Origin: an uncultured Rhizobiaceae group bacterium
GTDB taxonomy: Bacteria; Pseudomonadota; Alphaproteobacteria; Rhizobiales; Rhizobiaceae
NCBI GenBank assembly: GCA_947501445.1
Contig: CANMVS010000005.1
Coordinates: 248,001 to 312,000 of the forward strand
Direction: 5' to 3'
Length of the DNA stretch: 64,000 nucleotides
Part shown: in pieces, positions 18,533 to 26,941 of the stretch
How the letters are laid out: the number at the start of each line of letters is the position of its first letter
How positions within the stretch are numbered: the stretch's first letter is position 1
Notes under the pieces: generated by a model
The model's database searches: none
What the model was told of the DNA's origin: nothing
Seen by the model: the letters and a program-made list of their open reading frames with translations, nothing else
Position numbers and translations under genes: made by a program

Positions 18533-19480
18533 ATGACCGTTCACAAAAAATGGATCAGCATTTTGTCTGCAACGCTGTTTCTGGCATCGCCAATTGTTTT
18601 GGCTGAACGGGCATTTGCAGAAGCCAAGGTTGGGGTCAGCGCTGCTGTTCGGGGCAATGTATTTGTCAAAAGCGGGGGTCAGAAGGAAGAACGAAAAGCC
18701 CGGGCTGAGCAGAGCATTTTTCTGCAGGATGAAGTACTGACAAAACAGCAAAGCGCCTTGCAGATCCTGCTGATTGACCAGTCAATGTTCACCATTGGCG
18801 AGAACTGCGAAATGATCATCGACAAATTTGTCTATGATCCTGACAAAAACCTTGGCGAAATGAGCGGCACAATTCTCAAGGGTGCATTTCGTTTCATGAG
18901 TGGACGCATCGGCAAAGCCAATCCCAAAAATGCAAAAATTAAGACCGCAGCTGCAACGATTGGCATCAGAGGCACCATGCTTGAGGGGGTGGTCGGGCCG
19001 GATGCGCTGAAACTTGTTGAATCACTTGGCAGATCAACTGCTGGTGCTGATCCGCAGCAGGCCATCCTGGTGGTATTGCGCGGCCCGGGGCGTGGCACAA
19101 ATGCCATCACCAAAACCGGGATCATTGATGTGGGCAACGAACGTGGCAGTAAAACGATCTCCGCTGCCAATTTTGGTGTGTTTGTCCCGGGGCCAGGGCA
19201 AAAGCCGGTCGGACCGTTTCGCATTACGGAAAGTGTCCTGGGTTACTTCGACTTTTATCTGCGCTCGGTACCGAACGGCCCAACCTATGGTGGTGACAGC
19301 AATCAATCCGGCGCGCAGGCGTCCGGGCAGGACGCCTTTAATGTGCCCGCTGACTTTCCACCGCTTAACGAATTGTTCCAGGACGAATTGTTCGACAACC
19401 AGTTTGAAGAGTTCAAGGATGACAACAACAACTGTTATCCCTATTGCAATGATGTAACAGGGTTTCCCTCCCGGGATTAG
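18533..19480 (+). CDS. FecR-domain exported protein
   Basis: 315 residues with a cleavable signal (WISILSATLFLASPIVLAER, then AFA). Residues about 35-170 form a FecR domain: VGVSAAVRGNVFVKSGG, LQDEVLTKQQSALQILLIDQ, FRFMSGRIGK and TAAATIGIRGTMLE. The tail is Asp/Asn-rich and ends CYPYCNDVTGFPSRD. Such FecR proteins near CHASE2 cyclases and beta-barrel proteins are probably periplasmic or surface sensors or structural partners rather than sigma regulators: no sigma factor gene is nearby and no cytoplasmic segment is seen. It is co-directional with and 36 bp after the barrel gene. Confidence 0.85.
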   Translation: MTVHKKWISILSATLFLASPIVLAERAFAEAKVGVSAAVRGNVFVKSGGQKEERKARAEQSIFLQDEVLTKQQSALQILLIDQSMFTIGENCEMIIDKFVYDPDKNLGEMSGTILKGAFRFMSGRIGKANPKNAKIKTAAATIGIRGTMLEGVVGPDALKLVESLGRSTAGADPQQAILVVLRGPGRGTNAITKTGIIDVGNERGSKTISAANFGVFVPGPGQKPVGPFRITESVLGYFDFYLRSVPNGPTYGGDSNQSGAQASGQDAFNVPADFPPLNELFQDELFDNQFEEFKDDNNNCYPYCNDVTGFPSRD

Positions 19481-19497
19481 AGCAACCAGCTCCTCTG

Positions 19498-19881
19498 TTA
19501 CCCTCGCGTTGCCAGCACGACAAACAGAAGAATCATCACATATGTCAACTGATGAATGAGCTGGTCTGTGCCATGCGCAATCCAGAAAGGACGGGCTCTG
19601 ATATTGGGTTCGCGTCCACAATCATGGCGGGCCTTGACCAGATCAGTAAACAAATGAATGACGAATTCAAAAGCCAATATGGGCAGTATCGTTACAATCG
19701 ACAGACCACAAAACAACAGTATCGGAAATGTGCCTGCAATATGAATGCCCGCATGAATATAGCCGCCTGGTCTGTTCAGGCGCGGTTTTTCAGCAATCAT
19801 TTTGGCCCATTGCAAACAATAATCCGCAAGGTAGTGTTTAATCTCAAGGCCTGCGAGCGCCCATAGGAGCACAAATTCCAT
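19498..19881 (-). CDS. DUF3307-family membrane protein
   Basis: 127 residues with about three or four hydrophobic segments. The N-terminal motif LEIKHYLADYCLQWAKMIAEK and the later GYIHAGIHIAG and FEFVIHLFTDLVKARHD match DUF3307, a small membrane family of unknown function; the repeated His and Asp residues (KHYLADY, HAGIH, HLFTD) are conserved in it. The gene converges with fecR, 17 bp apart. Confidence 0.8.
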   Translation of the reverse strand: MEFVLLWALAGLEIKHYLADYCLQWAKMIAEKPRLNRPGGYIHAGIHIAGTFPILLFCGLSIVTILPILAFEFVIHLFTDLVKARHDCGREPNIRARPFWIAHGTDQLIHQLTYVMILLFVVLATRG

Positions 19882-20203
19882 TCTTACACCTTAGGTAGGG
19901 AAACACCTATGAACACCAGCATGAATTGTCGCGCGCATTTGTGCAAACCATTTTGAGCATAATTTTTACAATTAAAACCATTTGATCGCCCACTCGGCAA
20001 CATCTGTTCCTCAAATAATGTGCAAAAGGCGTCACTTTATACATCTGTTAAGGCCTATTTCCCGATTCTGGTTGCGCCAACCGGTGACGCACGGGCTGCT
20101 CACGCACCCCGACACTGTTCATTCAACCGTCCCGCCGAGGCCCATCGTTGTCACGATCCGGATCGATGCGATGAAAAAATTGCATTTCACCTCAAAATTC
20201 CTC
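19882..20203. other. Intergenic region, no gene seen
   Basis: About 320 bp between the DUF3307 gene and the metal ATPase promoter. No coding sequence, tRNA or dispersed repeat is recognised. In particular, no MerR-type regulator gene is present here, although the promoter that follows is of MerR type. Confidence 0.6.
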
Positions 20204-20234
20204 TTGAACCTCTAGTCACTAGAGCACCTATCTT
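20204..20234 (+). promoter_or_regulatory. MerR-type metal-responsive promoter
   Basis: The -35 element TTGAAC (20204-20209) and -10 element TATCTT (20229-20234) are separated by exactly 19 bp, longer than a normal promoter. The spacer holds the perfect dyad CTCTAGTCACTAGAG (6-3-6). A 19-20 bp spacer carrying a palindrome is the hallmark of promoters activated by MerR-family metal regulators such as CadR, PbrR and ZntR. It lies 32 bp upstream of the metal ATPase gene. Confidence 0.85.
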
Positions 20235-20265
20235 GAGATAAATCAGAGATTACTCAGGACCCCCG

Positions 20266-22602
20266 GTGCGCAATATGTCCCATCCCAACCACAATTCAGC
20301 CGCCCAGGCACCTTCATGCTGCGGTACCAGCAATGCAGCCAGCCCCATTGCACCGCCGCCAGGGTCGAACGGGCGCAGTTTTCGGGTGAACGGCCTTGAT
20401 TGCGGTGAAGAAGTAGCCATCCTCAACAAGGTCATTGGTCCCAAAGTGGGTGGGCAGGAACATCTTGCCTTTGACGTGTTGAATGGCCGAATGATGGTTC
20501 TGGACGGGTCAAAAAAATTCAGCGATGAGCAGATCATCAAGCTTATTGGCAGCACTGGCATGTCTGGCAAAATCTGGGATGCCGAGAGTGCACGAACTGA
20601 TCAAAGCAGGCACCTCAAGAGGCAAAAGATCTTCACTGGTCTCAGTGCCGCGTTCTGGGCAGCAGGTTTTGTCTATCATCTGGTTGAAAATGGCGCTGTT
20701 GGCGCAGTTACTATTTTCTCCGGGCATGGCGACGTCGCGATGCCAACAATTGAAATTTCATTATTTGTTGCTGCCATTGTCTTCGGTGCATGGCTGGTCG
20801 CCCCCAAGGCCTGGTCCTCGGCGCGGCGTCTGTCGCCCGATATGAACCTTTTGATGATGGTGGCAATCGCCGGTGCGCTTGGGTTGGGTGAATATTTCGA
20901 GGCCGCAACGGTCGCCTTCTTCTTCTCCCTCTCACTGACGCTTGAAAGCTGGAGTGTCGGCCGTGCCCGCAATGCGGTTGCAGCGCTTCTCAATCTGGCG
21001 CCGCCAACGGCACGCGTCGTCCGTGTGGACGGTGAGGAAGTGGATGTACCGGCGGCACAGGTAGTTGTTGGCGAACGTTTTGTCGTGCGTGGCGGCGACC
21101 GCATTGCACTCGACGGCGATGTTGTATCGGGCGCAGGCGCTGTCGACCAGGCCCCCATAACAGGCGAAAGCGCACTGGTTGCCAAGGAACCGGGCGAACC
21201 GGTCTACGCCGGAACAATCAATGGCGAGGGCACACTGATTGTCGAAGCGACAAAACTGGCCTCTGACAGTGTTCTTTCAAAAATCATCCGTATGGTGGAC
21301 GATGCACATGCGCGCCGCGCTGCCGTGGAACAATGGGTGACAAAATTTGCGAGGATCTATACGCCCATCGTTATGGCACTGGCAATTTTGATTGCGGTGG
21401 TGCCGCCGCTGCTTATGGGAGGCCTGTGGTCTGCCTGGGTCTACAATGCACTGGTTTTGCTGGTGATCGCCTGCCCGTGCGCTCTGGTTATATCCACCCC
21501 GGTTTCCATAGTCGCGGCCCTTGCATCCTCGGCACGCAATGGCGTGCTGATCAAGGGCGGTGCCTTTGTCGAAGCACCGGCGCGACTGAGCGCCCTTGCC
21601 ATGGACAAGACAGGCACAATCACCATGGGAGAGCCGGAAGTCGCCGCACTGTTTGCGCTGGGCGATACTTCCTCCGAAGACCTGCTATGCGCCGCAGCCG
21701 CCCTGGAGGCCCGTTCATCGCACCCCCTGGCCCGGGCGATACTGGCGCGATCAGAACGCGATGGCATCCGGATATCAGCAGCGCAGGATACTCGAATTGC
21801 ACCCGGACGCGGCGTTGAGGGCACGCTTGACGGACAGATGATCTGGCTGGGCTCCAACAGGTTTGCCAACGAGAAAAGCCCTGACGAAACAGTACCTGCA
21901 CAGGTGCTCGAGCGCATAGAAAGTGCCGGCAATACCGCCGTCGTTGTAGGCACAGCGGACAAATTACTGGGCCTCATCGAAATACGTGATCGTATCCGCC
22001 CCGATGCCAGGCAAATCGTTGCCCGACTTCATGCACAGGGCATCAAGAAAATTGTCATGCTCACGGGAGACAACGCCCGCACAGCGAATGCTGTCGCCGC
22101 CGAGGTTGGCGTTGATGAGGTCCATGCAGAACTGTTGCCAGCCGATAAGGTTGCCGCCATTGAAACGCTGATTGCAACCCATGATGTCGTCGCAATGATT
22201 GGCGACGGCGTCAATGACGCCCCTGCCATGGCACGGTCGCATTTTGCCATCGCCATGGGAGCGATGGGTTCCGATGCGGCCATTGAGACCGCCGATATTG
22301 CCCTGATGAATGATGATATCAGCCAGGTACCGTGGCTGGTTGACCATTCACGGCGCACCATGGGCATCATTCGTCAGAACATTGGATTATCACTGATCAC
22401 CAAGGCGGTTTTTATTGGATTGACGGTTCTGGGCGCTGCAACCATGTGGGGCGCCATTGCTGCAGATGTCGGCGTATCGCTGATCGTCGTTGCCAACGCG
22501 CTGCGATTATTGCAGGCGAAAGGGTCTTCCGGGTCAAAACCGGCTGGTGGATCATCCCCACAAACAAGCGAACTTCACGGTGCAATGGTTCACAGCAGTT
22601 AG
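20266..22602 (+). CDS. zntA: Zn/Cd/Pb-transporting P1B-type ATPase
   Basis: 778 residues. It starts at GTG 20266, with AGGA about 7 nt upstream; ATG 20275 is the alternative. A Cys pair near residue 18 and a heavy-metal-associated domain (FRVNGLDCGEEVAIL) lie at the N-terminus. The membrane ion site is CPC in VIACPCALVIS. The phosphorylation motif is MDKTGTITMG; RSSHPLARAIL carries the conserved HP; the hinge is GDGVNDAPAMARS; and the last helices contain ADVG, the Asp typical of the P1B-2 group that exports Zn, Cd and Pb. Expression is probably under the MerR-type promoter just upstream. The TAG stop is the left end of a dispersed repeat. Confidence 0.93.
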   Translation: MRNMSHPNHNSAAQAPSCCGTSNAASPIAPPPGSNGRSFRVNGLDCGEEVAILNKVIGPKVGGQEHLAFDVLNGRMMVLDGSKKFSDEQIIKLIGSTGMSGKIWDAESARTDQSRHLKRQKIFTGLSAAFWAAGFVYHLVENGAVGAVTIFSGHGDVAMPTIEISLFVAAIVFGAWLVAPKAWSSARRLSPDMNLLMMVAIAGALGLGEYFEAATVAFFFSLSLTLESWSVGRARNAVAALLNLAPPTARVVRVDGEEVDVPAAQVVVGERFVVRGGDRIALDGDVVSGAGAVDQAPITGESALVAKEPGEPVYAGTINGEGTLIVEATKLASDSVLSKIIRMVDDAHARRAAVEQWVTKFARIYTPIVMALAILIAVVPPLLMGGLWSAWVYNALVLLVIACPCALVISTPVSIVAALASSARNGVLIKGGAFVEAPARLSALAMDKTGTITMGEPEVAALFALGDTSSEDLLCAAAALEARSSHPLARAILARSERDGIRISAAQDTRIAPGRGVEGTLDGQMIWLGSNRFANEKSPDETVPAQVLERIESAGNTAVVVGTADKLLGLIEIRDRIRPDARQIVARLHAQGIKKIVMLTGDNARTANAVAAEVGVDEVHAELLPADKVAAIETLIATHDVVAMIGDGVNDAPAMARSHFAIAMGAMGSDAAIETADIALMNDDISQVPWLVDHSRRTMGIIRQNIGLSLITKAVFIGLTVLGAATMWGAIAADVGVSLIVVANALRLLQAKGSSGSKPAGGSSPQTSELHGAMVHSS

Positions 22603-22702
22603 AGCAATTCAGATTTTGACGGAATCGGCAAAACCTGAATGCGTCAACAAAATCAAAGGCCGACACCGTTGTCTCGTTTCTGATGAAACGTGAAACGGTC
22701 TA
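22600..22702 (+). repeat. Dispersed repeat exactly filling a convergent gene gap
   Basis: Full ~103-bp copy. Its left end TAGAGCAATTCAG supplies the TAG stop of the metal ATPase gene (22600-22602). Its right end, read on the minus strand as TAGACCGTTTCACG, supplies the TAG stop of mvaA (22700-22702). Hairpins: ATTCAGATTTTG...CAAAACCTGAAT and CGTTTC...GAAACG. Confidence 0.93.
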
Positions 22703-24013
22703 GGACTGCCGGTTTCTTGCACCCAATAGTTTGGCAGCATTATCGACCGTGATTTCCCCGGTTTGTGCCATTTGTGATGCAATCTGGTCCACATCCGCGC
22801 CCGCTGCACCGGCCAGTATTGCTATATTGCGCGCATGCAATGCCATGTGCCCCTTTTGTATGCCTTCGGTGGAAAGTGCTCTGAGCGCCGCCATGTTTTG
22901 GGCAAGGCCTACTGCGGCAACAACCTGCGCCAACTCACCGGCTGTCGTCACATTCATCATGCGTATGGCCGCCTGTGCTGCGGGGTGCGTCTTCGTTGCC
23001 CCACCGACCAGTCCAAGCGCCATGGGGATTTCGAGTGTGCCTATCAAAGCCCCATCGGCGTTGATCTCCCACCGCGAAAGAGACGTATAACGCCCGTCCC
23101 GTGCCGCATAGGCATGTGCGCCCGCTTCTATCGCGCGCCAATCATTGCCCGTTGCAACCACAACCGGGTCAATCCCGTTCATAATGCCCTTGTTATGGGT
23201 AGCGGCCCTATAGGGATCAATGATGGCCAGGGCACAGGCCTCGACAATGCCTTGCGCAACCCTTGAACCATTGATCTCCCTGGTGGTCAAAGCCTTCGGC
23301 TGAATTTCCACACGCGCCCTGACCAGCCTGCGATCAGCCAGATTGGACAATATGCGAAGCCGAACATCGCCGCCGGTAAGTTCCTCAACGCGTGGCGCAA
23401 TCAACTCTGCCATTGTGTTTACGGTGTTAGCACCCATGGCATCGCGGACATCCACCAGCAGGTGCAGCACCACCATGGGGCCAATGGGACTGCTGTCAAA
23501 AACGTGGACTTCAATGTCCTTACACCCCCCACCAAGGTCAATGAGCACCCTGTCCCTGGAATTTGCCAATTCAACAAGCTCCTTTTGGGCGGCAAGCAAC
23601 TGCTGCCTGACCCCATATGGATCGGCAACATTGATGATTTGTATCTGTGCCCGCATGATAGGCAACGTCGAGGAGGTGATAAATCCGCCGCTACCTCTTG
23701 CAATTTTCGCCATATAGGATGCTGCAGCAACAACTGACGGCTCTTCCACCGCCATGGGGATCAGATAGTCCTTGCCATTGATTGTAAAGTTGCTTGCCAC
23801 CCCCAAAGGCAACTCGAATTTTCCGATGACATTTTCAATCATGCCATTGGCCAGTGCTGTCGGCAGCGTATCAATGCCGGTAAGTGCTTCGCTATCTGCT
23901 GCGCTTAGGCCAGCGGCAGCGCACACAGCCGCCCGGCGTTCTGAAGGGTCGAGTTCGCGAAGCTTGGTGATTGCTGAATTTGTCATTTTGACGGATGATT
24001 CATGTCGAACCAT
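22700..24013 (-). CDS. mvaA: Hydroxymethylglutaryl-CoA reductase, class II
   Basis: 437 residues, the length of class II (short bacterial) HMG-CoA reductase. Catalytic Glu in [12 protein letters not shown], catalytic Lys in [20 protein letters not shown], catalytic Asp in [16 protein letters not shown], and the active-site His in MALHARN. It interconverts HMG-CoA and mevalonate. Class II enzymes work in degradation in Pseudomonas mevalonii but in biosynthesis in Paracoccus zeaxanthinifaciens. Since type 2 isomerase and carotenoid genes are 12 kb away, a biosynthetic role is likely, though no other mevalonate gene is in this window. Convergent with zntA; both stops lie in one repeat. Confidence 0.94.
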   Translation of the reverse strand: MVRHESSVKMTNSAITKLRELDPSERRAAVCAAAGLSAADSEALTGIDTLPTALANGMIENVIGKFELPLGVASNFTINGKDYLIPMAVEEPSVVAAASYMAKIARGSGGFITSSTLPIMRAQIQIINVADPYGVRQQLLAAQKELVELANSRDRVLIDLGGGCKDIEVHVFDSSPIGPMVVLHLLVDVRDAMGANTVNTMAELIAPRVEELTGGDVRLRILSNLADRRLVRARVEIQPKALTTREINGSRVAQGIVEACALAIIDPYRAATHNKGIMNGIDPVVVATGNDWRAIEAGAHAYAARDGRYTSLSRWEINADGALIGTLEIPMALGLVGGATKTHPAAQAAIRMMNVTTAGELAQVVAAVGLAQNMAALRALSTEGIQKGHMALHARNIAILAGAAGADVDQIASQMAQTGEITVDNAAKLLGARNRQS

Positions 24014-24292
24014 TTATGACCTCCCGTGGGGAATAAACTGATTAACTGCAGGCATATAGAGCCTGTTACAGCCTTGCATTGCAAATGCAATTGCACGAAT
24101 ATTGCCGAACCGTGGTAATACTCCAAACCACGGTGCTTTCCTGCGGTTCGTTGGACAGGCCGACAGACAAATTTGAGCACCCTGCGAGACCGACAGCGAA
24201 TGAACACATCAAACCCTGCACATGTAACACCGGCTTGTATTTCATGAGTGATACGCGTTCCCCGCAACAGCAATTTGCATCGGTATTGCCCA

Positions 24293-25774
24293 ATGGCAGA
24301 TAATCTGCTGATCGGCATTGATGTTGGTACGACCTCTGTCAAAGCCAAACTGTTTGACCTGACCGGACGTGAGCGATCTGCCTACCATGCGGCCTATGAG
24401 ACCATGCGCAGCTCAAGCGGCCATGTGGATCAGGACGCCGAACTCTGGTTCGAGCATATACTGCGTGCACTCACCCAATTTGCCGGTGTTGCGGCCCCGG
24501 GTCAGGTGAAGGCCATCGGCATCACATCGCAGGTCAATACCCATGTTTTTGTCGCTGATAACGGCAATGCCGTTGCACCGGCCATCGTCTGGCAGGACGG
24601 GCGTTGCGCCGATGAGGCAGAAGAACTGAGCGCACTGGTTTCAACACAGGACCAGACGCGCTGGTGGGGCGCACCAAGACCCTTTGATGCCAGCCACTGC
24701 CTCAGCCGAATGCAGTGGATGCGCAAAAACCGCCCGGAGATCTGGGACAAGACACGCTGGGTGATGTTGCCCAAAGACTACTGTATCCTGAAACTGACGG
24801 GACAGGTTGTCTCGGACCCGATCTCCAATCTTGGTACTGTCGATAAGGATCTGCAGCCAATTGCAGCGCTGCTCGAGCGTGTGCCCGGCGCAGGGCAACG
24901 CACGGTGCCGCTTGCCAATATGGATGACATCGCCGGTTCGGTGCGCGCAAACCTGCCCTTTGCCGGTGTTCCGGTCTGTGTTGGGGTGATGGATGCCTGG
25001 GCCGGGTTAATTGGCGTGGGTGTGCATGATCACGGCCAATCATTCTATTTAAGCGGCACCAGCGAAATCCTTGGTCATGTCTCGCCGGATCTTGAGCCGA
25101 CAAAGGGTGTTATCGTCTTTCCGGCGGTGGAACAAATGACCGTGCATGCAGGCCCGACACAGGCGGGCGGCGCGTCAATCCAATGGTATTGCAGTCTGTT
25201 CAACACGACCCCCGAGGCCATGGCAAACAGCGTTGCAGTCCGCAACAAAGATACCTCCGTGCCTCTGTTCCTGCCGCATTTGCAAGGGGAGCGCGCACCC
25301 CTTTGGGATATTCACGCACGCGGAACCTTTCTTGGTATTGACAGCACAACAGGACCGGCGGAATTTGCATGCAGTGTCTATGAGGGCGTCGGGCTTTCGG
25401 CCCGATTACTGCAGGATGCACTGGATACATCAGCCATGATGACACCACCCAGCGTCAATTGCGGCGGTGGCGGTTTCCAATCCGACGTTTTCAATCAGAT
25501 ACGGGCTGATATTCTTGGGCGCAACCTCAAACGGACAGCGGTCAAGGACCCTGGCGTTCTTGGCGCAGCGGCACTGGCTGCCGTTGCCACGCGGCAGTTT
25601 GATACATTGAACCAGGCGCTCTCGCAGATCGTCTCATTTGACCGCACGTATCAACCGGACCCGGATCAGCACGCCCGCTACAATCACCTTTATGAGCTGT
25701 ACCAGGAAACCTACTATTCAACCCGCACTTTAAACCACCGATTGAGTGAACTGCATCCTCGCGCGCGCTCTTGA
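24293..25774 (+). CDS. FGGY-family sugar kinase (xylulokinase-like)
   Basis: 493 residues from ATG 24293; a frame extension back to GTG 24248 lacks family resemblance. ATP-binding phosphate loop LLIGIDVGTTSVKAKLFD at the N-terminus. Family segments GVMDAWAGLIGVGVHD and SGTSEILG follow, and NCGGGGFQSDVFNQIRADI near the C-terminus is the FGGY adenosine-binding signature. It phosphorylates a sugar or polyol with ATP in the cytoplasm. The periplasmic protein, ATPase and permease of a sugar importer follow on the same strand, so the kinase probably acts on the imported compound. Xylulose-type specificity is a guess from overall resemblance; ribulose or a polyol is possible. Confidence 0.88.
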   Translation: MADNLLIGIDVGTTSVKAKLFDLTGRERSAYHAAYETMRSSSGHVDQDAELWFEHILRALTQFAGVAAPGQVKAIGITSQVNTHVFVADNGNAVAPAIVWQDGRCADEAEELSALVSTQDQTRWWGAPRPFDASHCLSRMQWMRKNRPEIWDKTRWVMLPKDYCILKLTGQVVSDPISNLGTVDKDLQPIAALLERVPGAGQRTVPLANMDDIAGSVRANLPFAGVPVCVGVMDAWAGLIGVGVHDHGQSFYLSGTSEILGHVSPDLEPTKGVIVFPAVEQMTVHAGPTQAGGASIQWYCSLFNTTPEAMANSVAVRNKDTSVPLFLPHLQGERAPLWDIHARGTFLGIDSTTGPAEFACSVYEGVGLSARLLQDALDTSAMMTPPSVNCGGGGFQSDVFNQIRADILGRNLKRTAVKDPGVLGAAALAAVATRQFDTLNQALSQIVSFDRTYQPDPDQHARYNHLYELYQETYYSTRTLNHRLSELHPRARS

Positions 25775-25915
25775 AGTGTCATGCGCCAGTGCCACCGGCA
25801 ATCGGCATTTGACACAAAGGCGGTTAACGCGCTGATATGCGCCGGTTGAATATTGGGGAATGGTCGGGGCTGATGCATTGAACGCAGGTCTGCGGCAAAA
25901 TCTGGAGAATAAATC

Positions 25916-26869
25916 ATGCGTATAACCAACATTTTGAAGACCGGCAGGTTCACAGCCGTTGCCGCAGCGGCGTTATTTTGCATTGGCCTGACCCACACGG
26001 CACTTGCACAAAGCAAGATTGCCGTCATCACACCCTATCTGGCCCAACCCGGCACCCAGTTCTATGTGGAAGGTTTTACGCAGGCAGCAGAAGGCAAGGG
26101 CTGGGACGTCAATGTTATTGACACCGCCGGCGATGTTGCCGCTGTCATCAGTCGTCTGGAGGATGCTGTTCAGCAAAAAGTCGATGCCATCGTCATCAAT
26201 GTTGATCCGCAACAGGTTGCCGCAGGCCTGGAAGCAGCAAAGGAGGCTGGCATTCCGGTGGTCGGCATGGATTCAGGCACCGATCCGCTTCTGGCAACAA
26301 ATATAACCAGCAACGGCTATGCCATGGCCGCAGAGACAGCCGTCTATGTGGCCAACAGGATCAACGGCAAGGGCCGTGTTGTTATGTTCATCTTTGACGC
26401 ATTTCCCCCGGTACAGATTCGCGGCGTTGTGGCCGACGCCATATTTGGCAATTTCCCCGATATCGACGTGATTGACCGCATAACGCCTGATGTTCAGGAC
26501 GGTGGCATTGCCGACTCCCGTGCGAAAATGGAAGCCCTGCTGGCAGCCAACCCGGATAAAGGCAGCATTGCCGCGGTATGGGCCGCATGGGACCAGCCGG
26601 CGCTGGGCGCACTGCAGGCAATAGAAGATGCCGGGCGGGCTGATGAGGGTATTGTGATTGTAGGAATGGACGCCAATCCACAGGCACGGGATGCCATTGC
26701 CGCCGGTGGAAATTTCGAAGCCTCCATGGCACAGGATTTCACCGGGATTGGCAATAAGGCTGCTGAAGTCGTGGGCCGCCTGCTCAAGGGTGATACCATC
26801 CGCGAAAGCGTCATTTATGTGCCCACCAAACTGGTCACATCAGCCAATGCCAGTGGATCGGCCAATTAA
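25916..26869 (+). CDS. Sugar ABC importer, periplasmic binding protein
   Basis: 317 residues with signal peptide (TAVAAAALFCIGLTHTALAQ). The mature part is a RbsB-like type I periplasmic binding protein (Peripla_BP_4): IAVITPYLAQPGTQFYVEG, VINVDPQQVAAGLEAAKEAG, GIPVVGMDSGTDPL and AVWAAWDQPALGALQAIEDAG. It captures a sugar or sugar alcohol for the importer encoded downstream. A strong GGAG ribosome-binding site precedes the start. The 72-bp gap to the ATPase gene holds a hairpin that could make this gene more abundant in mRNA than the rest. Confidence 0.92.
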   Translation: MRITNILKTGRFTAVAAAALFCIGLTHTALAQSKIAVITPYLAQPGTQFYVEGFTQAAEGKGWDVNVIDTAGDVAAVISRLEDAVQQKVDAIVINVDPQQVAAGLEAAKEAGIPVVGMDSGTDPLLATNITSNGYAMAAETAVYVANRINGKGRVVMFIFDAFPPVQIRGVVADAIFGNFPDIDVIDRITPDVQDGGIADSRAKMEALLAANPDKGSIAAVWAAWDQPALGALQAIEDAGRADEGIVIVGMDANPQARDAIAAGGNFEASMAQDFTGIGNKAAEVVGRLLKGDTIRESVIYVPTKLVTSANASGSAN

Positions 26870-26884
26870 GCCCATCCGCACATA

Positions 26885-26914
26885 TGCGCGCAGGCCGGAT
26901 CGGGTCTGTGCGCA
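26885..26914 (+). promoter_or_regulatory. Intercistronic hairpin after binding-protein gene
   Basis: Inverted repeat TGCGCGCAG / CTGTGCGCA (9 pairs including one G-U) with a 12-nt loop and no T tract. Its place between the binding protein and the ATPase gene fits an mRNA-stabilising element, as in other sugar ABC operons. Confidence 0.5.
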
Positions 26915-26941
26915 CATTGCCTGTAGATTGCCCGCTTTGCC

